The notes under the pieces: generated by a model | What the model was told of the DNA's origin: nothing | The model's input: only the letters and a program-made list of their open reading frames with translations | Database searches by the model: none | Origin: Apostichopus japonicus | Lineage: Eukaryota; Echinodermata; Holothuroidea; Aspidochirotida; Stichopodidae | Direction: 5' to 3' | Assembly: GCF_037975245.1 (NCBI RefSeq) | Contig: NC_092575.1 | Span: forward strand, 15,418,310-15,482,309 | Length of the DNA: 64,000 nt | Position numbers and translations under genes: made by a program | Shown here: one piece after another, positions 49,616 through 62,940 of the stretch | Position numbering within the stretch: the stretch's first letter is position 1 | Layout of the letters: every line of letters begins with the position of its first letter

Positions 49616-50679
49616 GTTTACAGCAACGGTTTCTAAATGGAACAACATTATGTATAGAGTTTTTGTTATTATAACAACACTTAGCTCTCAGGTAGGGCAG
49701 TATTTAGGGCTGGGTTGGCGAAGGAGTGTCTCGACAAAAATACGAAACTCTATATGATATTAAAGTGGCTCAGTGAAAATCTTTATTTAGAAAAATCTCT
49801 AAATAAATATTTCGTCATCATACACGTCATCATACACGTCATCATACAAGTAGCATATAACGTAACGAATATATTTTCCATATATAATAAGTTCAGTTAC
49901 ATTAAAATCCCAAAGTCTAACATTTCATCTGCTCCGCAAAAGAGCAAGGTTAAGCATATTTCTTTCTTATTTTTCAAACTCTATTAGGCTAGTGGAGTGG
50001 TCTTTGGTATTCCGTTAAAGGAAGAAACTGGATAAGCAATTGATTAGCATTTAGCCACTGCATAGGCTAATTATACGACCACACGTCAACCGGATGTATT
50101 AGTATTGTTTAAAGTGATGTTTATTTAACGTCACTTATAATTAAATTGTAATTATTAAAAATGCACCTATTATGTAAGTATATGTTCCGGTCTGTATGGG
50201 AGTTTTTTACAATATATACTAATATACATGTCAATATAGGTTACTCGTGTACAGAAAAGGCTAATATGCGTACATTTTGTAGGTAAGCGCTATGACGAAT
50301 ATGTCTTCGATTTATATTAGAAAGTAATCATATTTCTATAAGCCTAACGAAATGCTCATAATATGCACGACATTAAACACTAACCTCAGTGTACATTCAT
50401 ATTTCGTTAAATGTGCTACGATGAAACAGCAACTAAGTATTAAGTGTAAATTAAAAATATTTAAGGTATACTTCAGATGTGGATAGAAATGAATGTTATA
50501 CATATAGACAGTAACTTGAAAGTTACAAAATATTACCATATGAAACAGTACCTTTCAGTTTTGCTGAGTTATCTTGTAAGTCTATGCAAAACATGCCATG
50601 CATTTTTATACTCCATCCTACACAATGTATCAGTCGAACGTTGTTATGGGTGAATATGATGCAAATCGACAATACTATG

Positions 50680-50815
50680 GGTTTACTCGTGTCAAAACAG
50701 TTGGTTTGGCTGGAAAAATCACCGGTTGGTCGGGTTAGTTTTATTAGGAAGTCATGTATGTAGGCGTCATCACAATCACTCCAGTATCTCCCCAACCATC
50801 CGAAACACACATAAA
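50680..50815 (-). other. Possible small exon, copy 1
   Basis: The minus-strand frame reads YWSDCDDAYIHDFLIKLTRP and then TGDFSSQTNCFDTSK. It is preceded by an AG and followed by GTAAAC, a plausible donor. The copy at 58,990-59,120 keeps the frame with several amino-acid changes. Family unknown; it could belong to a neighbouring gene or to an alternative exon. Confidence 0.3.
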
Positions 50816-52035
50816 GCACAATACCGACTGTAAATCTTAAGATTTTGTAACAGTAAAACACAAAAACTGGGTCGTTCCATAAATCGATAGCATGTGCTAT
50901 TAGGATTGCATGTAGTAAGAACTGAGTCTATGTGTAATCCAAACAAATCCAGCTTAATGAATTTGTAAGAATTACACATATCCTCATAGCCCTTGCTACT
51001 GATTTAACAGATTTATCAGCAAGATCCAGTTTTTACTGTGGTACAAAACGTTAAGAGTAACAATAATTAATGTTATCCTTGTGTGAAAAGTTGATCCAAC
51101 ATAAGCGAGACGTCGCTGGATTCAACGCATTAGTGAACTTGATGCACAATAATTGAAATTGAACTATTGCTTATTACAAGTAAACAACTATTACAACTAA
51201 AAATATGACCATAAATTATATTGTACCAATATCGACATATTAGCTTCCCATTGCCTTAGTTGGAAAAAAAAAATATTTAGCTTACAAGTTATGTATTCTT
51301 ACCTCACAACATTCTCATATTTGAAAATATTGTATACACGTTAATAATTGCTAATTGGTCCCCACTTTTTGTTCCATGAATGGATACTGTACGGTGATTA
51401 CTTCAGTCTATATTTTGTCGAACAGTATATTTCTTTCCCATCACATCACTATAATATAGTCACTGCCGTTTGATGGGTGTGTAAGTTTATCTTGACTATA
51501 AGGGTTACCTTGGACAGAAAATGTCATCTGAAGAATACGTCCCTTTAGATATCAGAAGACTTATCGCTTTAACTGACTGAATGTTTTAGCGTAGAACATG
51601 AGATCATCATATCAAATTGTAAATGTAACACATAACTTAATAGCAAAGACATAGAAAGAATATGGCCTTTTGAAAACCTGTTTACATTGCAAAACAAATT
51701 TGAAGAGGACTTATTGCGACTTATTGTCCTTGAATGGTGCTATATTGTTTTAAATGGAGTTAAATTACACGTCTTATTGCATGATTAGAATTGTGAGAAC
51801 AATTTACACACATCAACATTTAGGCCTGCACAAAAAGAGATGAAATAATGATCAAATTAGTCTTAAAGGAACATTGCAGACATTTGTCATGTTTCGAAAA
51901 TGAACATGCAGCAAACCGCAATAGCTATAGAAACAGTACTAAACTACTTTCTGTTCTTTGTCGTATAAAACGTCTGCAGATCAGGACTAGAGTACCTCTT
52001 TAATGGAAGGCAACGCCAATTGCCCATTAACAAAT

Positions 52036-53676
52036 CTAAGATTTTTCCGTAGACTTGTTTTCGTTATCAATATAATAATATATTCCATCATAGAAAGTTT
52101 GATCGTGTTCGAATTCTTTTTTCGAACTCTTTGTTTGAATGATAGATCTCTCATGGACAGGATTTTGCCAATCTACGTCTTCTGTAAAATTCTTACTCTT
52201 CTTTTGGTAAATTTTACAGGATAAACAAACTATAATAAAAATAAAAGTGACTGCCACAGTAGCGAGAATGACAATGTAGACATATTCAGTGGAAATAGCA
52301 AGACTTCGGACTGTGGTATATGGATCGCTTGAAGTGGTGAATTTTGTGACAGCAGTGCCATCGATTGTAGTTGTGACTTTTGTGATAGGACCGTCGCTTG
52401 GAATAGTTATCTTTCTTTCCGGTCCGGCATTGTTGAAAGTTTTATCTACGTCGGATCCACCATATATTGTATTGTCATCTGGATCTCCTTTACTTGATTA
52501 TTTGCGTCCAAAGAAGATTCATCCTAATATAAGAACAAAACATTCCATGCTGTGCTGTATCATTCGAAAAGCTCACTTCTAACTTTACATGCTGACCGAA
52601 ATTTTTAATATTCCTATTTAATTAAATATCACTTCAGCTTTATTCTAAGACTATGGTGTGGTTACTATTACAGATATGCAGTTACATTGTTTTATCAACA
52701 AAATAATATTACAATGATAGTTTTCATTTGCAACTCTTTCACGCCTACGCATATAATCCAAGCTTTATATCATTTTACGAGAACGCACTAATAGGCACTA
52801 TTTACTGCATTCTAATAAACGTATGAGACATATTAGGAAATCATAATAGTGTGTCAAGATCCAAATCCAGATACTATAATAATAGTAACAGGCCTAGAAG
52901 GCAGTTATATTCTACGCCACTAACACTCACATATGCATGTTAGGAGAAGGCAAGTCCTCTTTAAATAAACTTAACGTAAAGTAGCTACCCATTGTTCAGT
53001 GCAAAATCCTTCTATACTGTGTTAACAAGTGTGAAGACCACTTAAGATGGGAAAACCGTAAATTTCTCCTGTGTAATATGCAAACCATACCTTTGCTACC
53101 CAGGGCAGGAACCTCCCAGATGCTAGATTTCATTGCTTTTGACGCCCCCGCCTTGAACATTCAAGAATACAAAAAAATTCTACTACAAGTGATCATGTCA
53201 AGTAGTATTTTTTAAACAAAGACGTGCTTAAAAACTGTGTACTTACAGTCACATCGCCATTTTGTCCAGACTTTATGTCGAGTGTTTGTAGTGTGACATT
53301 GAAACATTCAATGGACTGATCTAATCGTTGATCCTCACAGCTGCAATCATAGAGGCCAGTATGATTCTCATTCAACGCACTGATGTGTAGATTGGTGATC
53401 AGCCCCAAGTTCTTGACATCGGTGACAGAAAAAACTCTCTTCACAATGTAGGCAATCCTCTTGTGTGAAATAATTTATATCAGCGTTACCTCGGAATGCC
53501 CATAAACCTATAGTACAGTTATTTTGTTGAAAATCACAAGATAGAGTTATATTTCCGCCACAAATGCCACTTTTTGCGATAGGCTTTTGATTACCGTTAC
53601 AAACGTCGTTTGCATTCCCATAGTAAAGCAGATTGGATATGATAAGGAAAATTTCTAATGCAATTCTGAATTCCAT
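52036..53676 (-). pseudogene. Ig-domain receptor C, broken by two frameshifts
   Basis: Exon 1 53,676-53,247 (donor GTAAGT): signal peptide MEFRIALEIFLIISNLLYYG, NITLSCDF, IGLWAFRG, HTGLYDCSC. A run of six A (on +) near 53,430 has one base more than gene D and shifts the frame after CEESF. Membrane/tail exon 52,523-52,036 (acceptor ATATTAG): one base is missing near CAAGTAAAGG compared with D's CAAAGTACAGG, shifting the frame again. The later part reads a helix (VILATVAVTFIFIIVCLSCK), then WQNPVHERS, where D has NPVY, and YDGIYYYID. Two indels plus loss of the NPxY tyrosine argue for a pseudogene; a homopolymer error could explain the first only. Confidence 0.7.
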
Positions 53677-54060
53677 TGTGTATTTGCTGTGATAGGTGAC
53701 AACGAAAATTATCTAGAGAAACAATATAGGAATAGATAGCATGCATAGGTGAACTGATATAACAGAATGTCATGTATGTCATGTATCATGTCTTGATGGA
53801 CAATGCGGAGAGAAACTGAAACATAAAGCTGCCAACTCAAGAAGTGCTAATAAATTATTAACTTAAAATTGCAAGTTAAAGCTGCACACTACATTGACTT
53901 CTCCACAAGCTAGTGAAAGCCAACATAGTGTAAATATTAGCAAGGATAATGTACATAAAACGATATCCGTTATCTTAATCTAATGATATAACATCAGAGA
54001 CAATCAGATTATTGCAAAAAGAAACACGTCGTTTGTCCATGAGAGACAAACGTATTAACA

Positions 54061-57030
54061 ATGCATGAGAGACAAACGTATTAACAATGCGTTCTAATTT
54101 TGTACAATTTTGATTATTAGGAAACCCAACATTGTTACCGGAAAAATATTTTGTTTATATTCAGTGTACCTTTCCAAAGTACGTGCTTACATGATATGGT
54201 ATGGTCAAAGTAAAGTAAAGTCAGTAAGTAAAAAGTAACACAACGCAAATTACCTCTTTGGAATGCAGTATAGCCGTATAGTTTTAATGAAAAAAGTCAG
54301 TTTAATTCTCCATTAAATTGCGCCTTAAATTGTTATCGTTATTTCTACCGCCTCTCTACGCTCTTTCGATGACAAATCGGCAGTGATATGGCAAACCTCA
54401 GTTGAACTTGATTGGCTATGACCGCAACACGTATGTTAAGGAATCGACAGTCATTGAGCCCGATTTTACATTGCACTACAAGACACGTTGTATTCCATGA
54501 AAGCGGACGATGGTAGATAGACATTCAAGAGCTCTAAACTGACGGTTTGTGGAATCGAACCGGAAAACAAAACTGAATGGTGGGTGGCCGGAATTTGTAT
54601 TTAGTTTTCGGGGCTTGCTGATAGAGATCGAACTTAAAAGAAGGAGGGGGAAATATTGTCGCAAACAAGGAAGCATTTAAATACGGCTTATACACAGAAA
54701 CCCTTCCAAATCATCTCTGACCATCGGATATATACTGCAACTCACCCATAAGTTTCCAGCTCCTTGCCAAGCGTAAAAGCTTATTGTTGACCACTGCTGA
54801 CCCCTTTACCCTGCCTCGTAAGACGAAACAGTTTCCAATCATTTCCATTTACGCTTTAACGCCTGCTATACTCTGAACTGTGTTTACATTGTCGCCCTCT
54901 AAAGCCTGAAGAAAATATCGAAACCCCGCAATGTCAAGAATACCGTACACCATTTTCTTGTTGTTTCCTAGGAGGTCCTATAAAAGTTTGTATTAAGTGA
55001 GTCCATATCCTCAAAGCAAAACAAGAGCACATCTGAATCCCTCAAAGATGACCAACAGCTTGTGTTTTACCAAAATATATAAATCGGTATAATATGTGTA
55101 TATTGAGCGTCCAAAGTAAATGGAAGAAACAAATTCTGTACGGCATCCAATTACTTGAGGTTTAATAGGAACAGCCATTTAAACATGAAGTACAGCCCAC
55201 CAGGAAGCTCATTGACATTCACCCAGAAGAATGTTAATTGCGTCATGCGGTTAAGGATAAATTGGAAGAGAAATTCTTTATATTTATCATTACAGACTTG
55301 GTAATTATTTCAACACTTTCATACTGTCTGCGACATTAATTGCGAGTCAACATATGTGGGAAATCTAAGTCCACGATCCTCACCAAGTAAATGAAGCAGA
55401 TTGTAAATGTGTAGAACTTAATTACACTGCTTTAATTTTAATTGTTAGGAAATTGCGAAAACGACGGAAAAATTACCTCTTATTGTTTCACTTCCTGTTC
55501 AAGAACTTAATTTGTAGACTGCGGTTCTAAGACGTAAGTAACAGTGAGTCTTAAATTATCCCTAGAACGGAATTGTAAACTAAAGGCAATGAAAAGGAAC
55601 ATAGTATGCATATTTAAAATTAGAATGAATACCGTATTTCCGTCTGAAAGGTGATATCCCGTATCATACTAAATATGATTGAAGTACATTAACGCCTTGC
55701 GGAAATAGCTTTGCCTTACAAAGAAAAATCAAACAAACAAGATGGAAATCTACGGAGTTACATATCTCAGAGCCAACCAACACCCAATTCAAATGAACAA
55801 ATTTCAATTTATTATAAGTTACGCAATCTGGCGATCGGAGGAAGGTACCATAAACATTTCCATGATACCTGTGAAGATTACATGTTAATACAATGTTTCC
55901 CGTTAGAGTTATTTCAGCAATTCGATTGTAACTCAATTTAACTTTGTTTCCGGGAGTCTGCGAGTCATAAGGGGTCTCCCTTGGTGCCTTACCACGAAGT
56001 TAAAAGAAAATCGGCACAGCCGTTTAGGAGGAGTTTTGACACAAAATTTCGCAACATTTGACTATTATCCACGTGACCTTTGACTTCGGTTCCTATGCCA
56101 ACCATTCATTTTGATAGCACATTTTAGTCCCATATCAATCCAATGTTCCCCCTTGGAGTTACAACGACAAATCGAGTTTAACTAAATTTGACATTTGAAA
56201 TCTTACTTTGACCTTTAGTTACGGATCTGCGAGACACAAGGTGTCACCCTGGGTTACCTCCCTACCAAGTTTGAAGAAAATCGGCCAAGTCGTTTAGGAT
56301 GAGATTTTGACACCAAATTGGACACCCACACATCCCACAAACGGACACGATTTGGCTCATCCCTGTCCCATGGACCTCCCTCACCTGGGGCACCTCACCA
56401 TGAGTGACCCCTGAGAGTAGCTACTGAAGGCAAATGACCATCATCATGGCAACTGTTGATATGGCAACTGACATAGCTATGTTTGCCGCAACTGGCAAAG
56501 GAACTACAATATCTCACCACCGTATGGGAGCGATGGGTCAATCAATTAAGAAACCTTAAAGTGTCAGATATACCCAATTCTTCTTGATAACATATGCACC
56601 TTAATCGAATAACGATACCAATGCAGCATGTCTTGAGTAATAGCATTAGTATGCCCCATGGTCACTACTTACAATATAATAGCTGCTGGAAAAAAATGAG
56701 CATGGTCCTAGTAAGAACATGAGAGGAATAATTGACCGACGTGTACAATGGCGCGAAGAGTGACATGTAAGCCATTGTGGTGATTTTGTTTTTATAGCTT
56801 ATGTTAATCTTTTATTTCGTTTTTATAGTCTGAAGATGCAGCAGTCATCAGACCCTATGACTCATCGCCGAACATAAGGTATGGTAAACATGACTAAGCT
56901 ATTAACAAAGAGAAATCATCTTTTCCATTTTTTCAACGCCATACTGAATCAGCACTTGAAGTAGTAAGCACTATATAATGTTACTTACCAAACAATTCAT
57001 ATATACAATAGACCCACACGCAATTGTTAC
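54061..57030. other. No recognised gene; dispersed repeats
   Basis: At 55,955-56,045 and 56,226-56,320 two related segments share TGCGAG, ACCAAGTTTGAAGAAAATCGG-like and CGTTTAGGAKGAGWTTTTGACAC phrases, an old dispersed repeat. Open frames in the interval are short and unsupported. Confidence 0.5.
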
Positions 57031-57049
57031 TTTTTACCATACCCTGTGT

Positions 57050-57690
57050 TTCTTGAAACACCACAGATACCACACTCTTCGTTTCTTAATTCACCACAGA
57101 TACCACATTCTATGTTTATTAATACATCAAAGATATCACACTCTTTGTTTATTAATACACAACAGTTACCACTTTCTGTGTTTATTTATACACAACAGAT
57201 ACCACACTCGGTGTTGGTTAATACATCACAGATACCCCACTCTTTGTTTCTTAATACACCACAGATACCACACGCTATGTTTATTAATGCACCACAAATA
57301 CCACACTCTGTGTTTACTAAAACACTACAGATACCACACTCTGTGTTTATTAATGCAACAGGGATATTACAATCTGTGTTTATTAATACGCAATAGATAC
57401 TACAATATGTGTTTATTAATACACCACTGATGCCAAATTATGTGTTTATTAATATATCACATATCCCACACTATGTGTTTATTAATACACTACGGATACC
57501 ACACTTTGTGATTATTAGCACTCCGCAGATACCACACTCTGTGTTATTAATACACCACAGATACCACACTCTGTGTTAATTAAAACACCACTGATACCAC
57601 ACTTTGTGTTTATTAACACTCCGCAGATTCCACACTCTTTTTTATTTAATACAGCACAGGTACCGCACTTTTGTTTATTAATACACCACA
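57050..57690. repeat. 33-bp minisatellite
   Basis: About 19 units of the type ACCACAGATACCACACTCTGTGTTTATTAAT with variation. The 33-base period keeps two frames open over 116-150 codons (repeating HHRYHTLCLLI or QIPHSVFINT), which I do not treat as genes. It directly precedes receptor module D, as the 155-bp repeat precedes module C. Confidence 0.85.
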
Positions 57691-58989
57691 GATGGGAATG
57701 ATAATTTTGTTATAGAGCTTATGTTATTGTAACAACACTTTCCTGTCTCGAAGGAGTAATATTTGAGGCCGGGGTTTGCGAAAGAGAGTATCAACAAAAC
57801 ACGTTATGAAGATGATTGTAGAGTGATGCAGTGGTACCGTTTATTAAAAGCTCCATAAAATTACATGATTGGTAAAAAAATGTACACACAATATTCGGTA
57901 ATTAAGCACAACATAATCTGTTATACAAATGAAATTACCAAAAAAAAGCGTCGTGTTGCACGGTGTCGAACGTAGCGTCGAGTATAACATTTGGAGCACT
58001 TACAAACTCTACGAACATATAAACACGGTGCGGAGAGTACCAATTTCAGTGATGGAAATGACAGGATGATGTACCGTACCTATATTCCGTTTGTATGTGA
58101 TATCGTCAAAAAGTGTCTCACTAAAACACACTCGCTTAAACAAGTAATACAACGTAACGAGTAGATTTTAAATACTGTACGCAAGTTCAGTTACATTATA
58201 ATCTAAGAACTTAAAATCTAACATTTCATCTATTAGCATAAGAGCTAGCCTATTTATTTTATGTTTGGCAAAATCAAGTCGTAGAGAAGTTTGTGGTATT
58301 CATTGAAAGGAGGAAACTGGGTAAACAATTGATTAACAAGGAGCAACTTAGTAGGTAAATTCTGCGAAGAAAAGTCAAATTGATTTATATGGATTTTTAC
58401 ACTGATGTATATTTTCTTTCAGAGTTATTAAGTATGATATTGATATTGTTACAAATGCATCTTATATGTAAGTGAATGTTATGGTCTATATGCATATATA
58501 TACATATTTTTGTGCATTTTATCTGATTGAAAATCTACTTTTTGACTCAGTTGACACCTATATACATTTAAAGCTTCGTTCGGATGAACAGAAATGGCTA
58601 ATAATTATCAATTTTTAGGTAATAGCTACGACGAATTTGACTGCGATTTCTTTTGGGGTGTGGTTACATTTATATAAGCCTTTATATAACAAAATTACGA
58701 TCATATAAGCACTTCATTAAACACTGCACTAAGTGAACATATATATGTGATAAAACATGCTACGCTGAAACAGCAACTATGTATTCAGTGTAAAAAAAAG
58801 TATTTACGGTATTCTTAATATGTGGACTTAAGTATGTTATAAATATATTAAAGTAACTTGAGAGTTACAAAATATTAGCACATGCAACAATACCATTCAA
58901 ACCTTTCAGTTTGATTTAGTAATCTTGTAACTCTTTGCAAGACATATCATGTAATTGCATACTCTATCCAACACAATGTATCAGTCCAG

Positions 58990-59125
58990 TGTAGTAGTAG
59001 GTGAAAATTAAGCAATGTGACGTATGCTAGTCGTTTACCAGTGTCAAAACAGCTGGGTTGGCTGAGAGAATCACCGGCTGGCCGAGTTATTTTATCAGTA
59101 AGTTCATGCACGTAGGCGTCATCAC
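58990..59125 (-). other. Possible small exon, copy 2
   Basis: Minus-strand frame HWSDCDDAYVHELTDKITRP then AGDSLSQPSCFDTGK, parallel to the copy at 50,680-50,815, with an AG before and GTAAAC after. Family unknown. Confidence 0.3.
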
Positions 59126-60361
59126 AATCGCTCCAGTGTCTATCCAACCACCCGATTCACACAGATGGTCCAGTAACTACTGTAAATCTTAACGTTTTGT
59201 ACCAGAGTAAAAACTGGGTCGTTCGATAAATCGATACCATGTGCTATTAGGATTACCGTAAGAATTGAGGATATGTGTAATCCCAGCAAATCCAGTTTAA
59301 ATAATTTGTTAAGATTACACATATCCACATAGCACAAGCTACCGATTTTAACAGATTTATCAGCAGGATAGAGTTTTTACTGTGAGTGATACAAAACGTT
59401 AAGAGTTACAGTATAGTTACTGTTATCTCTGTGTAAATAGGTTGATCCAACAGAAGTGAGACGTCGCTGGATTCAACGTATTAGTGAACTTGATGCACAA
59501 TATTTGAGATTGAACTATTGCTTATAACAAGTCAATGACTATTACAACTAAAATATGACCATAAATGACAAATGATAAAATTTAGGAAGGTATATACAGC
59601 ATGTAATTATATTGACATATAAACTTTCCATTGCGATGGTTATAGAGAAAAGAAATTTTCAACTTACAAGTGAAGTATTGCACCCAACAATATTCTCAGA
59701 TTTTGAAAAAGTGTATACTCGTTAATAATTTTTAATTGGTTTCAACTTTTGTTTCATTAATTTATACTGTACCGTGATTACTTCAGTCTATATTTTCATC
59801 GAACAGAAGATTTCTTTCCCGTGACATCAGTATAATAAAAATCTCTTCCGTTTGATGGGTGTGTAAGTTTATCTCGACTATAAGGGTTACTTTGGACTGA
59901 CTGACTGATTTAGCGTAGAACATGAATTCATCATATCAGATTGTTAATGTAACACATAACTTAATATCAAAAACATAGAAAGATTATGGCCTTTAGAAAC
60001 CATGTTTACATTTCAAAACAAATTTGAAGAGGACTTATTGCGATTTACTGTCCTTGAATTATGCTATATTGTTTTAAATGGAGTTAAAATATCACGTCTT
60101 ATTGCATTATTAGAATTGTTAGAACAATTTACACACATCAACATCAATTCCTGCACAAAAAGAGATGACATTATCATCAAATTAGTCTTAAAGGAACATT
60201 GCAGACATTTGTCATGTTTCGAAAATGAACATGGAGCAAACCGCAATAGCTATAGAAGCATTACTAACACTACTTTCCTTTTTTTGTCGTATTAAACGTC
60301 TGCAGATCAGGACTAGAGTTACCCTTTAATGAAAGACAACGCCAACTGCCAATTTAGAAAT

Positions 60362-62555
60362 CTAAGATTTTTCTGTAGACTTGTTGTCGTTATCAATATA
60401 ATAATATATTCCATCATAAAAAGTTTGATCGTGTTCGAATTCTTTTTTCGAATTCTTTGTTTGAATGATAGATCTCTCATAGACAGGATTTTGTCTATCT
60501 ACGTTTTCTGTAAAATTCCTACACTTCTCATGGTAAACTTTACAGCATAAACAAAATATTATGACAATAAGAGTGGCTGTAACATTAGCAAGAATGACAA
60601 TGTAGATATATTCGGTGGAGGTATCAAGAATTCGGAAAGTAGTATATCGATCGCTTGAAGTGGTGAAATTTGTGACACCAGTGCCATCGTTTGTAGTTGT
60701 GACTTTTGTGACAGGGCCGTCGCTTGGAGTTATCTTTCTGTCCCATCCGGATTTGTTGAAATCATTATCTGCAACGGATCCACCGTTAGACATTGTATCG
60801 TCATTTTGATCTCCTGTACTTTGATGATTTCTGTCCACAGACGATTCATCCTAATATATAAAAAAAACCATTACATGCTGTGCTGTATCATTCGGAAAGC
60901 TCACTTCTAACTTTACATGCTGACCGAAATTTGTAATATTCCTATTTAATTGAATATCACTTCAGCTTTATTGTAAGACTATGGGGTGGTTACTATTACA
61001 GAAATACAGATACATAGTTTTTTCAACAAACGATGTTACAATGATAGTTTACATTTGCAAACCCTTTCACACTTACGCATATAATCCAAGCATTATATCA
61101 TTTTACGAGAACGCACAAATAAACATAATTTACTGCATTTTATTAGACTTAGGAGACATATAAGGACATCACAATAGTGTGACAAGATCCAAAGTAAAAT
61201 ATCATAAGGGGTTAATGTGGAAAACATGTTGAAAAAATACTTCCACAATGATTATATACTTAAGAACTTAACTTTGATTGTACGCTTTAGAGATATATCA
61301 GAAATATCAATGTGATTAGGATGATAAAAACCTGAATCAATAAGAAGTGGAGTGATAAATTGCCATAGAATTAGTATTCGGCTCAATTTTTTAAGGTTTG
61401 AGACGTTACATATAATTCAGGTTTTCCGTCATTTTTGAAGAAGCATATTCATGTTACCTTTTCATTGTGGTGTACCCAAATACATTTTCCCCAACTGGTG
61501 CATTTCAACAAATCTAAATCCTGGATATACATTGAGTACTTTTATCCAGCAGCCGTTTTGAAGCTGTTTGGATGTGACTATACTTGTTACGTCACAAACT
61601 TCAAATAACAAACAAAGAGACTTTGGTCTACACTCATGAAGAGAATGCGTTTTTTCCCACGTAATTAAGTAACTTACAATTGATTTCAGACCCTTTTGGT
61701 GCTCACATTTTAATCTAATCAAACAAAAATATGTTCTCATTATTTATTAATAATAATAATAATAGTAATATGCCTAGAAGGCAGTTATATTCTACGCCAC
61801 GAACACTCACATATGTATGTTAGGAGAAGGCAAGTCCCCTTTAAATAAACTTAACGTAAAGTAGCCACCCATTGTTCAGTGCAAGATCCTTTTGTACTGT
61901 GAAGTTGGAAGACCACTAAAGATGGGAAAACCGTAGATTTCTCTTGAGTAAAATGCATACCATACCTTTGCTTTTGTTACCCAGGGCAGGAACCTCCCAG
62001 ATGCTAGATTTCATTGCTTTTGACGCCACCGCCTTGTAACATTCAAGAATACAAAAACATTCTACTATAAGTGATCATGTCAAGTATTTTTTAAAACAAA
62101 GACGTGCTTAAAAAAATTGTACTTACAGTCACATCGCCATTTTGTCCAGACTTTATGTCGAGTGTTTGTAGTGAGACACTGAAACATTTAATGGACTGAA
62201 CTAACCGTTGATCCTGACAGCTGCAGTCATAGAGGCCAGTATGATTCTCATTCAACGCCCTGATGTGTAGATTGGTGATCAGCCCCAAGTTCTTTACATC
62301 ATTGACAGAAAAACTCTCTTCACAATGTAGGCAATCCTCTTGTGTGAAGTAATTTATAACAGTGTTACCTCGGAATGCCCATAAACCTTTAGTACAGCCA
62401 TTTTGTTGGAATTCACCAGATAGAGTTACATTTTCACCACAAATGCCACTTTTTGCGATAGGCTTTTGATTACCGATACAAACGTCGTTTGCATTCCCAT
62501 AGTAAAGCAGATAGGATATGATAAGGAAAATTTCTAATGCAATTCTGAATTCCAT
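60362..62555 (-). CDS. Ig-domain receptor D, single-pass membrane protein (2 exons seen)
   Basis: Exon 1 62,555-62,127 (donor GTAAGT) and exon 2 60,850-60,362 (acceptor ATATTAG) are both phase 0 and join to 305 residues. Exon 1: MEFRIALEIFLIISYLLYYG signal peptide, then an Ig domain with NVTLSGEF, KGLWAFRG, CLHCEESFSV, HTGLYDCSC. The usual B-strand Cys (TLSC in relatives) is Gly here, so the canonical disulfide cannot form; a nearby Cys in NGC may substitute. Exon 2: Ser/Thr/Asp-rich stalk, helix IYIVILANVTATLIVIIFCL, RQNPVYERS (NPxY), and FYDGIYYYID with tandem YxxI. It is homologous to gene A but has no clear second extracellular exon. A frame at 61,740-61,462 in the intron contains CDVTS and NGCWIKV and might be one, but ends in a stop before its donor. 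Confidence 0.75.
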
Positions 62556-62940
62556 TGTTTATTTGCTGTTATAGGTGACAACGAAAATTCTCTAACGAAA
62601 CAATCTAGGAATAGATAGCATGCATAGGTGAACTGATATAACAGAAGGTATCATGTGTTGATGGACAATGCGGAGAGAAACTGAAACATAAAGCTGCCAA
62701 CTCAAGAAGTGCAAATAAATTATTAACTTAAAATTGCGAGTTAAAGCTGCACACTTGACTTTTCCACAAGCTAGTGAAAGCCAACACAGTGTAAATATAA
62801 CAAGGATAATGTACATAAAACGATATCCGTTATCTTATTCCAATAATAAAACAATCAGATTATGTAACAACAACAACAACAACAACAAAACACGTTGTTT
62901 GTCAATGGAATGGAAACACTGTAAACATTAGTTAGTCACG
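62556..62940 (-). promoter_or_regulatory. 5' flank shared by receptors C and D
   Basis: Nearly the same sequence lies upstream of receptor C (53,677-54,060), apart from an (AAC)n run at 62,866-62,887 in this copy. It should include the promoter; I cannot assign core elements. Confidence 0.45.

Larger units (their letters stand above)
49640..54060. repeat. Segmental duplication, proximal copy (receptor C module)
   Basis: Matches 57,700-62,940 in the same orientation, including the receptor exons, their flanks, and a smaller conserved frame (50,680-50,810 versus 58,990-59,120). The distal copy carries about 540 extra bases at 61,200-61,740. Confidence 0.85.
57700..62940. repeat. Segmental duplication, distal copy (receptor D module)
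   Basis: Paralogue of 49,640-54,060 in the same orientation. Homology starts at TGTTATTATAACAACAC-like sequence beside the upstream tandem repeat and runs past the receptor start into the common 5' flank (to about 62,940). Confidence 0.85.

Noticed and set aside
56978-57430. Two overlapping frames of 150 and 116 codons with repeating peptides
   Set aside because: They are created by a 33-bp minisatellite whose period is a multiple of three.
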